From: Avena insularis
Lineage: Eukaryota; Streptophyta; Magnoliopsida; Poales; Poaceae
Length of the DNA: 64,000 bases
Direction: 5' to 3'
Assembly (NCBI GenBank): GCA_023614405.1
Contig: CM042689.1
Coordinates: 327,088,305 to 327,152,304 of the forward strand
Shown piece by piece: positions 34,620 to 45,600 of this stretch; position 1 is the stretch's first letter; every line of letters starts with the position of its first letter. The position numbers and the translations under genes were made by a program. Under the pieces are notes generated by a model. That model did not search any database. It was not told the origin of the DNA and saw only the letters and a list, made by a program, of their open reading frames with translations.

Positions 34620-35130
34620 GGAAACATCTACACTCTCGGCATCAAGTTCATGCTCTTGTCCTCAAAGCTGGATATGATTCCGATGTGAATGTCCAGAACG
34701 GTTTGAGTTCTATGTACGCCAGACGTGGTGAGCTAGGGGAATATAGGGATATTTTTGCCTCGGTAAAGGCACCTGACCTCGTCTCCTGGAACTCGCTCCT
34801 GTCAAAGGCATACTCAACATGGGCGACTAATTGTTCAGCCAAACCACACAACCTTCTTGTTGGTGCTTACAGCTTTCAGGCATGTCTGGCTCTAAGAAGC
34901 TGAATCTTTGGTCACAAACATGCCTATAGACCCCGGTATCTAGGTGTACCGAGCTCTGCTTAGCGCCTGCAAGATCCACGTCAACCTCGAGAGGGTGATC
35001 CGGGTGTCGGCGCACATGATCTAGATGTACCCTCGTGACTCATCTGCTCATGTTCAATTATCGAAGGTCTTCGGGCAGGTAAAGGAAGATTGAAGAACCC
35101 TACTTGGAGTTGTGTGATGCAGGTTGGATA
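34620..35130 (+). pseudogene. PPR protein relic (PLS/E subgroup)
   Basis: Frame-by-frame translation gives HALVLKAGYDSDVNVQNGLS, SMYARRGELGEYRDIFASVK and APDLVSWNSLLS from 34649, the typical repeats of a plant pentatricopeptide-repeat protein. A shifted stretch from about 34857 gives LVTNMPIDPGI, a stop, then VYRALLSACKIHVNLERVIR, which is the E motif. There are three in-frame stops and a gap between the two parts. Intact relatives edit or stabilise organelle RNA. This is a fragment left beside the Gypsy insertion site, with neither start nor C-terminus. Confidence 0.8.
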
Positions 35131-35217
35131 AAAACATGGCCAGCCCTGATTGCATTATGGATGTTGTTTGGCAAACCAAATTGCCATCGATAAATGAGAG
35201 TGACTTAATAGTCTATA

Positions 35218-35341
35218 CTCCCTCCGTCTCAAAATAAGTGACTTGTGTTTGTCTAAATTCGCATGTATCTATATACTAAAACATGTTTAGATACATACGA
35301 ATCTAGACAAACCCACGTTATTTGTTTTGGGACGGAGGAAG
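35218..35341. mobile_element. Stowaway MITE (124 bp)
   Basis: Ends ctccctccgtctcaaaataag and the matching inverted ttatttgttttgggacggagg, flanked by TA on both sides (35216-35217, 35342-35343). The middle pairs as agatacat/atgtatct, so the whole unit can fold into a hairpin. Confidence 0.9.
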
Positions 35342-35343
35342 TA

Positions 35344-36276
35344 CTTACTTTATTGCAATATTTTGTGAAGGTATGCAAGAAATCACTCATAAATCTGATG
35401 GACCTCTGATCCCGTTTTCGAGATCAGAGATAGCTCATAGCTCACTGTTATTTAATTATGGATAAGAACACAGTTCATGTGCCATCACACAAAGTTGGCG
35501 TGATGCTCAACTTCACAGCGTAGCAATTGCAGCAATCTGACAAAAAATCTGATATTCCAAGGAATTACATTACTGGATGCAATACCATCCGAGTGTTGGC
35601 TAACCACAATCCTAAGATTAAATTATCAGGATCCAAATCTGGCACACGAAGGAACATACACATGTCATTATATCAACACCTATACTTGTTTCTAGAGAAA
35701 TCAACAACTTTGCTTGTTTTATGGAAATCAGCACATTTACTTGTGTGCCTCAGTTGAGTTAACCATGAAGCATGGTTGTCCATCACTGAGCTTTAGTAAT
35801 TCTCTGAATTTTGTGTGCATGCAGCCGGTTCGTCGCCGCATGAAGAATGTTTTGGCCTCGCTAAAGCGCAAGAGCAAGGTAAGTGCACCTCCAATGCCAC
35901 CGAGGCGATGCGACGAGAAGAGTGCGATCACCGCCTCCTCTTCCTATGTACTCTGGATGCAATATAGAGATCAAACAACTGGCAAGACAATGAAGAAAGT
36001 GTGGATGGGACTTCAGAATAGGTATATTTACTTGCAAAATCCAGCTAAAATTCAGTTCACAAATATAGATAGCCAAGCATAATTTCAACCGAAAAAGCCG
36101 ACGATATAATCTTGGTGCCCAAATTGTCTGGGCATAAATTGACTTACTTAGCAATTGAAGAATTGAGATGTGCTAGATGTGCGTGATATAAAAAAACGAT
36201 AGCATGAAACATGGAACTATTCCTACTACGGGGATGCAAGTCCAAACAAAGCAAGATCACGGAGTTTTGAGACGGC
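35344..36276. other. Intergenic 3' of the serpin gene
   Basis: No confident gene. Around 35822-35878 a short open stretch (RRRMKNVLASLKRKSK) is bounded by sequence resembling an acceptor (catgcag) and a donor (gtaagt). It could be an orphan exon, but no partner exon was found. The part closest to 36276 would include the serpin 3' UTR. Confidence 0.35.
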
Positions 36277-37662
36277 CTAGTTCTCGCTGCTGGACGGGTC
36301 GTGGACATGTCCAGCAAACACAACAGCGCCGGTCGCCTCCTCGACTATGAAGTAGGCAAAGGGATGGTCAGCTACAAAATCCACTCGAGGAGGTGGCGAC
36401 GGCATCGCACAGTATAAGACACAGCCCGCCAAGGCGAAGGCCGCAGCTTCTGTGCCCTCCTCGTTTACCTCGATGACCGCCTTGTGAATGACATCGCTCA
36501 CGACAATTGGCAAGCCAAATTCATCACGCTCTACCATGCCGGACAGATCGGCTTGGCCACCGAACGGCAATTGAAGCCCCAGCTTCTGGAGAATGGTGAC
36601 GACGCTGCTTTCAAAGGACAGCTTAAACCTGGGCACCCGGAACTTGTTGACGTCGGTCTTCCTCTCGGGCAGGTGCTCGTGCAGGAAGCCTGGCTGGGAT
36701 GCTATCATCTCGACCAGGTTCGGCAGGCCGTCGAGGGCATCTGGGAGGAAGATGCACATGGAGAACCGTGCAGGCTCAGAGGACGCCTTCTTACGCTTCT
36801 TACGATCAGAGGACACCTTCTTACGCTTCCTAGAATCAGAGGACACCTTCTTCGCATGGCCTGTCAATGTCGGAAAAAAAAATGCATAGGAGGACTGACC
36901 GGCAAGATTAATGAAAGGATCAACACGTACGTGGCTGTGCCCAGACGGATTACCTTGGGCTTGTGCCATCCGGTACCGGAGTTTGAGCACCTTGAACCCG
37001 TCGTGCACGGCGATGAACTGGGACGAGTCGCTCGTCATGAAGGGCACGTGGACGCTGCCGCCGTCCATCCGGTAGAAAAGCTCGTTCCTGGTCCGCCTCC
37101 TGTTGAAGGGCTTCTTCCACTTGCCCTTGAAGTATATGGCGCTGCCGAGCACGACGCGGGTCAGCGGCGTTATTGATCCCGGACCAAAGGCGGAACGGAT
37201 CAGATCGTTCGTGGCCTTTGCGACCCAGGCATTGATCTGGCCCCGCGCCGCCTCCGGATTGCCGATGAAGTCGACGTCGCTCGCCTCGGCCTTGAACGTG
37301 TCCACGACGGTGCGGCGGTACGCGTCCTTCAGCGGGCACGTGAGCTCGTTCCAGACGCCGCACGCGAAGGCGACGCGCGGGCCGCCGGAGCCGGACTGGT
37401 CCGCGAGCGCGTCCTTCGCCAGGCGGGAGACGAACTTCTCGAGCTTGCGGCGTGACCGCGCGCCGAGAATGCGGAGGATCTCGTCCCGGGTGGCGCCCCG
37501 GGCCCCGACGGCCAGGAGCGCGAGCGCGGCGTAGATGCACAGCGGCGAGAACACCAGGTTGCTGTCCGCGTTCTCCTCGGACAGGCACCTGGCGAGGCCG
37601 CCAGAGAGCGCCGCCAGGCCGCCAGAGCCGGCCTTCGCCGTTGGGTTCCTCGTTACCTCCAT
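36277..37662 (-). CDS. Serpin (serine protease inhibitor family), two exons
   Basis: Exon 1 is 37662-36954, the intron 36953-36861 (GT...AG, 93 nt, phase 1) and exon 2 36860-36277, giving 430 aa; typical plant serpins have about 390-400. N-terminal NLVFSPLCIYAALALLAVGA, the hinge EVNEEGTEAAAF and the signature DFVADHPFAYFIVEEATGAV are all serpin hallmarks. Counting from the hinge as in known plant serpins places P1-P1' at Tyr-Cys in CVLYCAM, so target specificity is uncertain. After the splice site a 10-residue repeat (KKVSSDSRKR-like, about 2.5 copies) adds a strongly basic insert, which explains the extra length. There is no signal peptide, as usual for cytosolic/nuclear plant serpins. Intron retention keeps the frame open. 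The RCL carries bulky Phe where small residues are usual, so inhibitory activity is not assured. Confidence 0.9.
   Translation of the reverse strand: MEVTRNPTAKAGSGGLAALSGGLARCLSEENADSNLVFSPLCIYAALALLAVGARGATRDEILRILGARSRRKLEKFVSRLAKDALADQSGSGGPRVAFACGVWNELTCPLKDAYRRTVVDTFKAEASDVDFIGNPEAARGQINAWVAKATNDLIRSAFGPGSITPLTRVVLGSAIYFKGKWKKPFNRRRTRNELFYRMDGGSVHVPFMTSDSSQFIAVHDGFKVLKLRYRMAQAQGNPSGHSHVRVDPFINLAGQSSYAFFFPTLTGHAKKVSSDSRKRKKVSSDRKKRKKASSEPARFSMCIFLPDALDGLPNLVEMIASQPGFLHEHLPERKTDVNKFRVPRFKLSFESSVVTILQKLGLQLPFGGQADLSGMVERDEFGLPIVVSDVIHKAVIEVNEEGTEAAAFALAGCVLYCAMPSPPPRVDFVADHPFAYFIVEEATGAVVFAGHVHDPSSSEN
36779..36853 (-). repeat. 30-bp tandem repeat in serpin exon 2
   Basis: Units gaggac(g/a)ccttcttacgct... 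begin at 36779, 36809 and 36839 (the last is partial). They encode the K/R-rich insert at the start of exon 2. The unit length is a multiple of three, so copy-number change would alter protein length without frameshift. Confidence 0.85.
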
Positions 37663-37746
37663 CGATGGGTCTCGATCGAGGAAGACACGAAATCTTGTGG
37701 AGATGATCGCTTCTTTTCCTTGATATACACAGGAATCGATCGGCTT

Positions 37747-37754
37747 TTATTATA
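37747..37754 (-). promoter_or_regulatory. Possible serpin TATA box
   Basis: The minus strand reads TATAATAA about 85-92 bp before the ATG, a plausible distance for a plant TATA box with a short 5' UTR. No other support. Confidence 0.35.
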
Positions 37755-38454
37755 CGCACGGTGATTGCTAGACCTAGGTCGGTTCACAGATAAAACAGAA
37801 ACAATTTAAATTTCAGTAATGCTACACTTACGGACTGTTTTCTTACGGAAAGGTCTTACGGACTGAGTTGTCACACAGCCGTGCATCCGCTTCCGAATTC
37901 TCGGGAACAACCGCAGCAGACTATCCAAGTACACCATGCCACGTCTTGTCCGTAGCAGCAGTCCGTAGCAAGATTCCGTAGATGTAGGATTATTGGTAGG
38001 TTTCGTTCCCTTCTCGTGTGTCGTACGTTTCATAAAAAAGGAGGAAGAAAAAAAGCAATTCCATCGGCGCTTTCCTTGCGTGTAACGATGGGATTTGGTG
38101 AACCGAGTCTAAAAAACAGCCCAATGGGCCTATGGTTAACCAATGGTTTTGTGTCTTTCTCACTATATATGGTTAAATAGGTTCGAGTTCGGAACGAAAA
38201 TGCTTAACCAAGGCCCATCTTGACTTGCATGTACGTAATACGTTTAAAAAAATTGAAAAAAAAATATAATCCGTTTGCTGCTCACGTGTAGTATGTTTCA
38301 AAACGAAAAAGGAAAGCAATCCAATTGGTATAGCTGAACTGAACCTTTTTTCTATATGAACTCATCTCAACCTTTAGTTTTAGATCCTTAGGCTCTAGTA
38401 TAGTGATGGATCCATTACCATCACCAATCAAATTTATTGCTCCCATCCGATCTA
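37755..38454. other. Intergenic 5' of the serpin gene
   Basis: Upstream flank of the serpin. A near-duplicate motif cttacggactg occurs twice within 37830-37870 as a local direct repeat. No gene or element boundary was recognised. Confidence 0.4.
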
Positions 38455-38575
38455 CTCCCTCTGTTTTGAAATAGATGTCTTACGTTTTTAAAATTTGAAT
38501 GAATCTGTACTAAATAATGTCTAGATTCAACCAAATTTTAACAAATTTGAGACATCTATTTTGAGATGGAGGGAG
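38455..38575. mobile_element. Stowaway MITE (121 bp)
   Basis: Ends ctccctctgttttgaaatag and ctattttgagatggagggag, TA on both sides (38453-38454, 38576-38577). The inner arms (gacatcta, tctagattca) pair. About 0.8 kb upstream of the serpin ATG. Confidence 0.9.
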
Positions 38576-38809
38576 TAATTAAAGGACACATATTTATTGA
38601 GTCTAACCAAATTATAATTTTGATCGAAGGGATTACTAAAATAAAAGATATGTATAATATTATTGGATTGATGCCAAGGTGAAACTACCCGACTATACAA
38701 GACACTATCGGATTTCTCAACACATTTTTAAAAATTTCTAACCAAAATCACCCCCTAAGAGTGCTAACGTGCATGTGTAATACCATGAAGTAGCAAATTT
38801 AGCTGCAGC

Positions 38810-38935
38810 CAGGTGCGGATCTACACCTCGACCAATTGGGTCATGTCCTAGGGATTTTAGAATTTTAGCCTAAGTATTATAACATAGAATACGTTGTTGG
38901 TCCTGTGTTTGGTGGAATTATGGACCCGCCACTAG
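38810..38935. mobile_element. Possible hAT-type MITE (126 bp)
   Basis: The left end caggtgcggatctac and right end tggacccgccactag form imperfect inverted repeats of the CAGTGGCGGATC type seen in grass hAT elements. The 8-bp flanks (gctgcagc, gctatgtc) match only in part, so the duplication is weak. Confidence 0.4.
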
Positions 38936-39642
38936 CTATGTCCAAAGCAGGAGCTTATTGAGGATAAGTTTTAATTCGGATAAATTACTCACCAATGTAT
39001 TTTTTTCTATCTTAGACTATCTTGGTTACATATACGAGAGTGCACATTGTTGGGATTCGCACATGGAAAATAAAAAAATCATCCTAGGGATCACACCTAA
39101 GATCGATCTATGAAGAAACACGAGAGGTGAATCTAGATGAACTCAACATAGATTGCATCAGAATATATCTCGATGAAATTCATTGATGACGATCATGTCG
39201 ATCTCCACAATTAGGTGTATCCCTCTCAGCCGTGAGGAGAAGTTCCATTCAATGCAAGGATCGAACAGACAATGCCTCTGCAGGTTGCATGCATCTAGCC
39301 TAATCTCAATCTATGCAGTTTTCTGCCGTCGAGAGCATCACTCCAACTACAATAGTATCATAGCTTGCATCATGCGTATATGGAGAATCTCCGCGATGGG
39401 GGAGAGAGAGGTGCATCCACCACAGTGGATAGAATGTCATGTATCATGGGGGCACCACAAGGGGAGGAGGGCTAGGTGCCCTAGGGTTTTCCCTATAGGC
39501 CGGTGGCCGGGGTGGCGCCTCGCCCCATATGGCAGGTCTTGATCCACCATTAATTTTAGATATTTCTCTTCTTATTTTGCAAGATATTATATCTTCATAA
39601 TTAATAAATATCATCTCATACATGTAATAAAAGATACAATCA

Positions 39643-39932
39643 GGGAGAACCAACCCGTGGTTGAATGGTTAGGAGGGTAGTGGTACCCCAGCCCACCAGA
39701 GTTCAAACCCTAGGTTTGACGCTTTGGTGTCTCGTAAAGGCGAAATATTCTTTCAGTGGGAGGCGACGTTCCTGTCGATAGCGAGACGCCTACGGTGACT
39801 TCGTCAATCTCAAGACCCACCGACTTAGCATCTCGGAGGTGCTCATATGGATAGGGTGTGCGTGCGTGTGTTCATAGGGGTGATTGTATGTACGCATTGT
39901 GAGCGTCTATGTTTTTACTGTGTTTCTCAAAA
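39643..39932 (+). mobile_element. tRNA-derived SINE (Au-like)
   Basis: About 290 bp flanked by a perfect 13-bp duplication aaagatacaatca (39630-39642, 39933-39945). The head has a Pol III A box (tggttgaatgg) and B box (agttcaaaccc) about 40 bp apart, derived from a tRNA. The body contains cttcgtcaatctcaag and ggtgctcatatggatagggt, and the tail is ctcaaaaaa. The head matches the wheat Au SINE as I remember it. It is retroposed by LINE enzymes in trans. Confidence 0.85.
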
Positions 39933-40146
39933 AAAGATACAATCAAAACGTGAACATCGAAAATACTTTTGATGACTCCGAAACCACCTTCCTTGTATAG
40001 GTTATGTATTCGGAACAATTATGTTTCTCTATGGAACTATTTCAATAATTCCAAAACTATTTCAGTGTCTCTAGAACATATTCAAGAGAACTCTCTTTAC
40101 CACATATCCTATTATCACAACTTCATTGTTTGGTCTTAAGCTTGTG

Positions 40147-43100
40147 TGTCAACACCCGGGTTTTTAATCCCAGATGCCTGTTATGCCATACATCGCAATC
40201 CCTGATTACCATTTTTGCGAGACATAACAGAATTGAATACCACAGTACATCATCCATTACAACCGTACATAAGGTCTTACGCAAATAAGGATCTCATGAT
40301 CTAGTTCTTAATACAACATCAAGCAGCGGAATACGTAATAATAACGGTAGCGTCGGCGAAGCTCCATCTTCGGGGTCACAGGCAATGCTGACGATGGGAG
40401 ATGATCCTAGTTGTCGTAACCTTCTTGGGGTCCATCTTCCAGGTACTCCTCTTCATAATCTGGCCATGGGAATAGCCAGGGACAAAGCCATGAGTACTCT
40501 TTAAGTACTCGCAAACTAGTACTAGCAGGTAAAGAGGTTTTTGGATAATAGGACACTAGGCTCTAGGGTTGTTTTGCAAAGGCCAGATTTATCTCTACTA
40601 CTTTTTATGAAAGCACTAATGCTAGTTGAAGTTTTATAACACCTAAAGGAACTTGTATTTCATATCACAACCATGTTGTGGTCAAGTCAAAGTCTCACTT
40701 CATTTCACAAGTCATTTTGAAAAGTCTGACGGGGGAACAGTATGGCCACTCAATCGCTCCACAATCATGACGCTATTATTCGAATAGTTTGACACTCTGC
40801 AGAGATTGTACACTTTCACCACAACATTCGATACATCCGTCAGGAACAAATCCTGAATTCACCATACTCAGTATGCGGATAATCAATCCTAACTTTTCAA
40901 TTACACGCCCTAGTATAAGCACCTCTCGTGTGAGTTTGGCCTCCCAACCATGACCAATTGTCATCTTGGGTACTGCACAGGTGGACAATCTTCACAAGGT
41001 AGCCTCAGCTCAGACCTTGGCCGTGAGGGAACTAATACTAAGGTATATAAGTTTCTAGTCAAGCCCTACCCAATCTTCGGGTATTGTGGTTGTACGATAA
41101 AATTAGAATGGTATCGCATCCAGACAAACATCAGTTTTATAAAGGGCTAAGGCTCATGCCTCAACATTTTCATCACCAAAATCATCCGGTGTTCGGAAAC
41201 ACATGTCCAAAACATTTCAATGGAATTATCCATCATTCCAAGGTTTTCATAACCATTTTTCCACAAAGTATTCCCATCTAAAGTTGATCAAGTTTTATGC
41301 TTAGCACTAGCATCTACAAGTGGGGGTGAGTACTAATGAGGGGTGGTAAACTAGTGGAGTTTCAACTAAGCTCAATCTCATGCCTTGGGATGACATCAAG
41401 ATTATCTAGTTTAGGCCAAATTTTATGCTCTTTATGCAACCTTCACATATCTTTCTAATATCTACCATTCACTTAGGTAAAATCTATGTAAGAGCTTTGA
41501 TAAAGAAATAATGTAAGAAGCTTGTAAGTAAAACTAGGATTGGTTTATCAAGTGGGTATGATAACATATGCTTAAGGCATATAGTTGGCATGATAACAAG
41601 CAAGTATTTGCTTGCATAAATGCAAGTATAAGCTTGCTTAGGTATAGTATCAGCTTGCAAGGTTACTGGCTTGCTAAAGTAGAGTATCTTGCAAGTGTTA
41701 GCTTGCCTTGTACAGAGCAGTGGTTGAAGTTCTCCTCGGCTTCTTCTTCGTAGAATCCTCCTTCCTCCTCATATCCTTGGTCGATACTAGCGTCTATAAA
41801 TAAATACGATATACACAATCACCAAGCAATACTTAACTACTTGCAATCATCACACACAAAGGTCCTATAGATGATCTAGCATCATCACTAACATTACAAG
41901 ATTTGGGTTTGGTTTAATTCTTTTTTATTTTTAGAAAAGTAATTTCTACTCATTGAAAAACTACTTAAGATTTAATATTCTCCAAACCAAACATGGGATC
42001 ATGTTGACACATGTCATTACCACATATTTTAGTTCATGTGAATGTGATTTAAAATGGTGTCACAATTTAATAAGGTTTTACCCTTTTATTTTAATTAATT
42101 AGAATGGCTAGAAATGCCTATGTAGTATTCTTTTATTACTTGAGCAATATTTCTATAAGTAACCCTATATATTTTTATATATTCTGAAAGGTATGGTTAA
42201 ATGTGATTTTTGAGAGTTGGAATCAACTCAAAAGCTATTATGGTTTAACTTTGAAAAATGTTTGAATGCAGAAAAGATTCTGCCTTGTTATTTTTACCAA
42301 GGATGATCTACGGATCCAAATGACTTGAATCCAACGGGCTTGGATTCAGCATTCACAGACCTTTCCAACAAAATTGGTTTCATTCAAATTGGTGCACTGA
42401 ATCGACCTGGGTTGATTTTTGAAAATGGGTACAAAAGTGTATTTGAATTAAAAAGAAAAAGGTTTGATTTGAATAACTGGACTGCGCGGGAAAAGTTACT
42501 GGGCCGGCCTGCTAAGCGCAGCGCTCCGGCGGGCTGTTTAAATGGGTGTCCCCACTCTTCAGTGACACAGGGGGTGCGAAGCGGTATGGGGCGCTATGGA
42601 TCGTTCGATCTGATTCTAATCCAACGGCTGGGAGTCATTGTCGACGTTGAGCAATCTTGGCGAGGCGGGCGAGAAACCTAAGCGCAGCAGTGGGGTCATT
42701 GGGGCTCACCGGGTGCTGGCGAGGGTCGGCGAGCGAGCAACGAAGTCGACGACGGCGAATCTCCTGGTACCGGTGGCTTCTTCTAGGGCGGCTCCAATCG
42801 CTGGCTCCCTTCTTCTCCAGAGGCGGCGGGCTCCGGTGAAATTCCGACGAGGTGGTGCTCGCCTTTCTCCGGGAACGGTGTGGCACGATCAGTGAGGAGA
42901 GGGGAGTAGAATGTTGTGAAGAATTCTACTGGGGTTGGCCTATATTTATAGTCGAGCGAGGGGACCGACGGGGCGCATGGTGAGCTCGTCGGGGGCGGTG
43001 GTACAGACGGCTATCGGCATGGGCGAAGGTAGGGGACGGTGAGGTGCTCCCTGGTGATGCTCAACGACATGGTTTCGAGGCGTGGGGCGGTGCGGCTTGG

Positions 43101-44218
43101 TCGGAACGCGGTGGTGCTCTACGCGTGCCCGATGGAGATTTTATTGGCGCATCGCGCGCATGGTCATGTGGCGAACGGCGGTTCAAGGGGTTGCTGGGAC
43201 GGTGGTGATCAAGTATGCACGCGGCGAGGGCGGCGCGCGGTCTATGGGCGTCGGTCGAGCGTGGCGCACGGGGCGTGCTCTCGGCATGGTTGCTGGCGAG
43301 GTTGGCATGGTTCGTGCGTGTGGTCCAGTGGCTGGCAGCGTTCGAGCGGTGGACAGGGAGTGGCGGTGGGGTGTTGGGTTGCTCCTAGACATGCTGGCTA
43401 GGCTTGTTTCTCTTCCTAGCTTGCTGTCTCCACTGGGGTGGCATGGTTAGCTTCGGCTGTTCACCATTGATGACAATGCCAAGCTTACAGTGGTGCTAGT
43501 GCTTAGTTTAGCTTGCTAGATGATCTACTGAGATGGTTGTGAGCTAAAGAGGAAACAAGTTAGGCTCCAATCACTGCTCACTATAGTGTTTAGATTTTGT
43601 TTGATTTGTGTCTGCAACCTGTTTGATAAAATGGCCGCAAGAACTCAAGTTTTGAATTTTGAAAGATTTTTGGTGGGTGTGCTAGGTTGGTGCTGGTGAG
43701 TCTGCAGATGCTTGGATTTTGAAAGTTGAGCTTGTTTGAGTGGTTTTTGAAAAAGTGGGATCTTTCCATATGATATAGATTCAATTTTGAATTGTCATTT
43801 AAACTATGCATTTGAAAGTTTCTGGATGATCACAAAGTGGATCTTGATACTTTGTTATGAGTATATTCAAGGGGTACAAAGATCCAGAAAAGTTTCTGTT
43901 AGGTTTTGAAAGTTTGAGACAACCAAAGTAGGCATGAGAGTTAAATTGGTCAAAATGACCATTCCCTTAATATATTTGTTTTGATTTACTTGTCTTTATG
44001 AAAAGTGTGAGAAATGTTTTAGATGATGTTTATTTCACCTAAGAAACATTTTACAAGCAATAAAACAAACAAACAAACAAGGTGGTTCAAAAGAATTTCA
44101 AAATCCATGCATACACATATGCATGCCTTCATAATTTTATTTAGCAAAATTTTTGTTAACTCTAAATTTTGATGATTAGTGTTTGATGATCCAAGCTTAT
44201 TATTTTTGGGATGTTACA
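40147..44218 (-). repeat. Solo LTR of the same Gypsy family (4,072 bp)
   Basis: TGTCAACACCCGG...GGGATGTTACA with a perfect duplication TTGTG (40142-40146, 44219-44223). It is collinear with the two LTRs at 11722 and 30515 but more diverged, and has a private insertion of tgcttgc-rich sequence near 41600-41690. It interrupts the Copia solo LTR, whose text continues across the site (gtcttaagcttgtg then acccggtcgg). Confidence 0.95.
42943..42950 (-). promoter_or_regulatory. TATA box of the Gypsy solo LTR
   Basis: TATAAATA on the minus strand, the third copy of this conserved box. The solo LTR therefore keeps a potential minus-strand promoter reading leftward toward the serpin gene, about 5 kb away. 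Confidence 0.5.
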
Positions 44219-44600
44219 TTGTGACCCGGTCGGGTTCGGTAATATGAAAACAGGACTCCAAACACGCTTTCGAGTCAATAGCCAAGAACGGGACCTGAAC
44301 GTCCATGATGTCTCCTTTATATTACACGAATCAACGAGTCGACCTAGTTCATTATGCAAGTACTAATCTTTCTGCTTCACGATTTATAAGTAACAAAACC
44401 GAGGCGAGATGTCGGTGTCCTTATGATGCAACTTTTGATCACTTTATCCGTTATTCTCGATCATTTTTCACTCTCTTTTACTCGTTCATATTTCAATTTC
44501 CTTTATGATCAATATCATAACTTGTCTAGACAAACGATAGGTGATATTGTAATATCGAGTGGGCCCAGAGTATATCTCTTCATGGTTGGAGGAGCAAGAT

Positions 44601-45600
44601 CCGAGTTTTAAACTATTGTATGCCTAAATATACATTTCCAATATATCTGAAAGACCACTGTTATGATCACTCGGTGAAAATCATGACATATCTTCTAGCA
44701 TGAAGACACCTAACATATTCTCAGGATATAAGGATTTATGCATAAGATAATGATTATTATTAACTATTAACATTCATGATTATATCTGATAGTAAATCAT
44801 TAATGGATTAGTTTAGTACCATTGTACTTCCAACCGTGTACTACCATTATTGCCGATATCCTTTGTTACTATAACAAATATACTCATGACCAAGAAAATG
44901 TATTATCACACAACCCATGAGATAGTACTAGATACGTGACTAGAAACAACTTGGTGTTTTTATTTCTACATGTGCATATGGGTTTTCCTTTGATTCTCAC
45001 AATTAAGACACATATATAGCAGTTATAACATAGAATACTAAACATGAAAATATATAATAATCATTATTATAATTGCTTCTAGGCATATTTCCGAGTCTTG
45101 AACTATCGTGTGCCTAAATATACGTTTTCAATATATCTGAAAGACCACTGTTATGATCACTCGGTGAAAAGCGAGGCTGGTGAAAATCATGACATATCTT
45201 CTAGCATGAAGACACCTAACATATTCTCATGGTATAAGGATTTATGCATAAGATAATGATTATTATTAACTATTAACATTCATGATTATATATGATAGTA
45301 AATAATTAGTGGATTAGTTCAGTACCATTGTACTTCCAATAGTGTACTACCATTATTGCCGATATCCTTTGTTACTATAACAAATATACTCATGACCAAT
45401 AAAATGTATCATCACACAACCCATGAGATAGTACTAGATACGTGACTAGAAACAACTTGGTGTTTTTATTTCTACATGTGCATATGAGTTTTCCTTTGAT
45501 TCTCACAATTAAGACACATATATAGCAGTTATAACATAGAATAATAAACATGAAAATATATAATAATCATTATTATAATTGCTTCTAGGCATATTTTCAA
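44601..45600. repeat. Tandem duplication, about 490-bp unit, two copies
   Basis: 44601-45090 and 45091-45600 are near-identical (both start ccgagt..., and run through gcctaaatata, atatctgaaagaccactg, to gcttctaggcatattt). The second copy has an extra 18 bp (around gcgaggctgg, near 45170). The unit is the terminal part of the Copia LTR, duplicated in place. Confidence 0.9.

Noticed and set aside
35822..35878. Possible orphan exon (RRRMKNVLASLKRKSK) with splice-like borders
   Set aside because: Too short, with no partner exons and no recognised family; kept only as a remark in the intergenic entry.
36484..37176. 230-codon plus-strand frame opposite the serpin gene
   Set aside because: It is the complement of a real, GC-rich coding exon pair; the serpin motifs on the minus strand explain the lack of stops.
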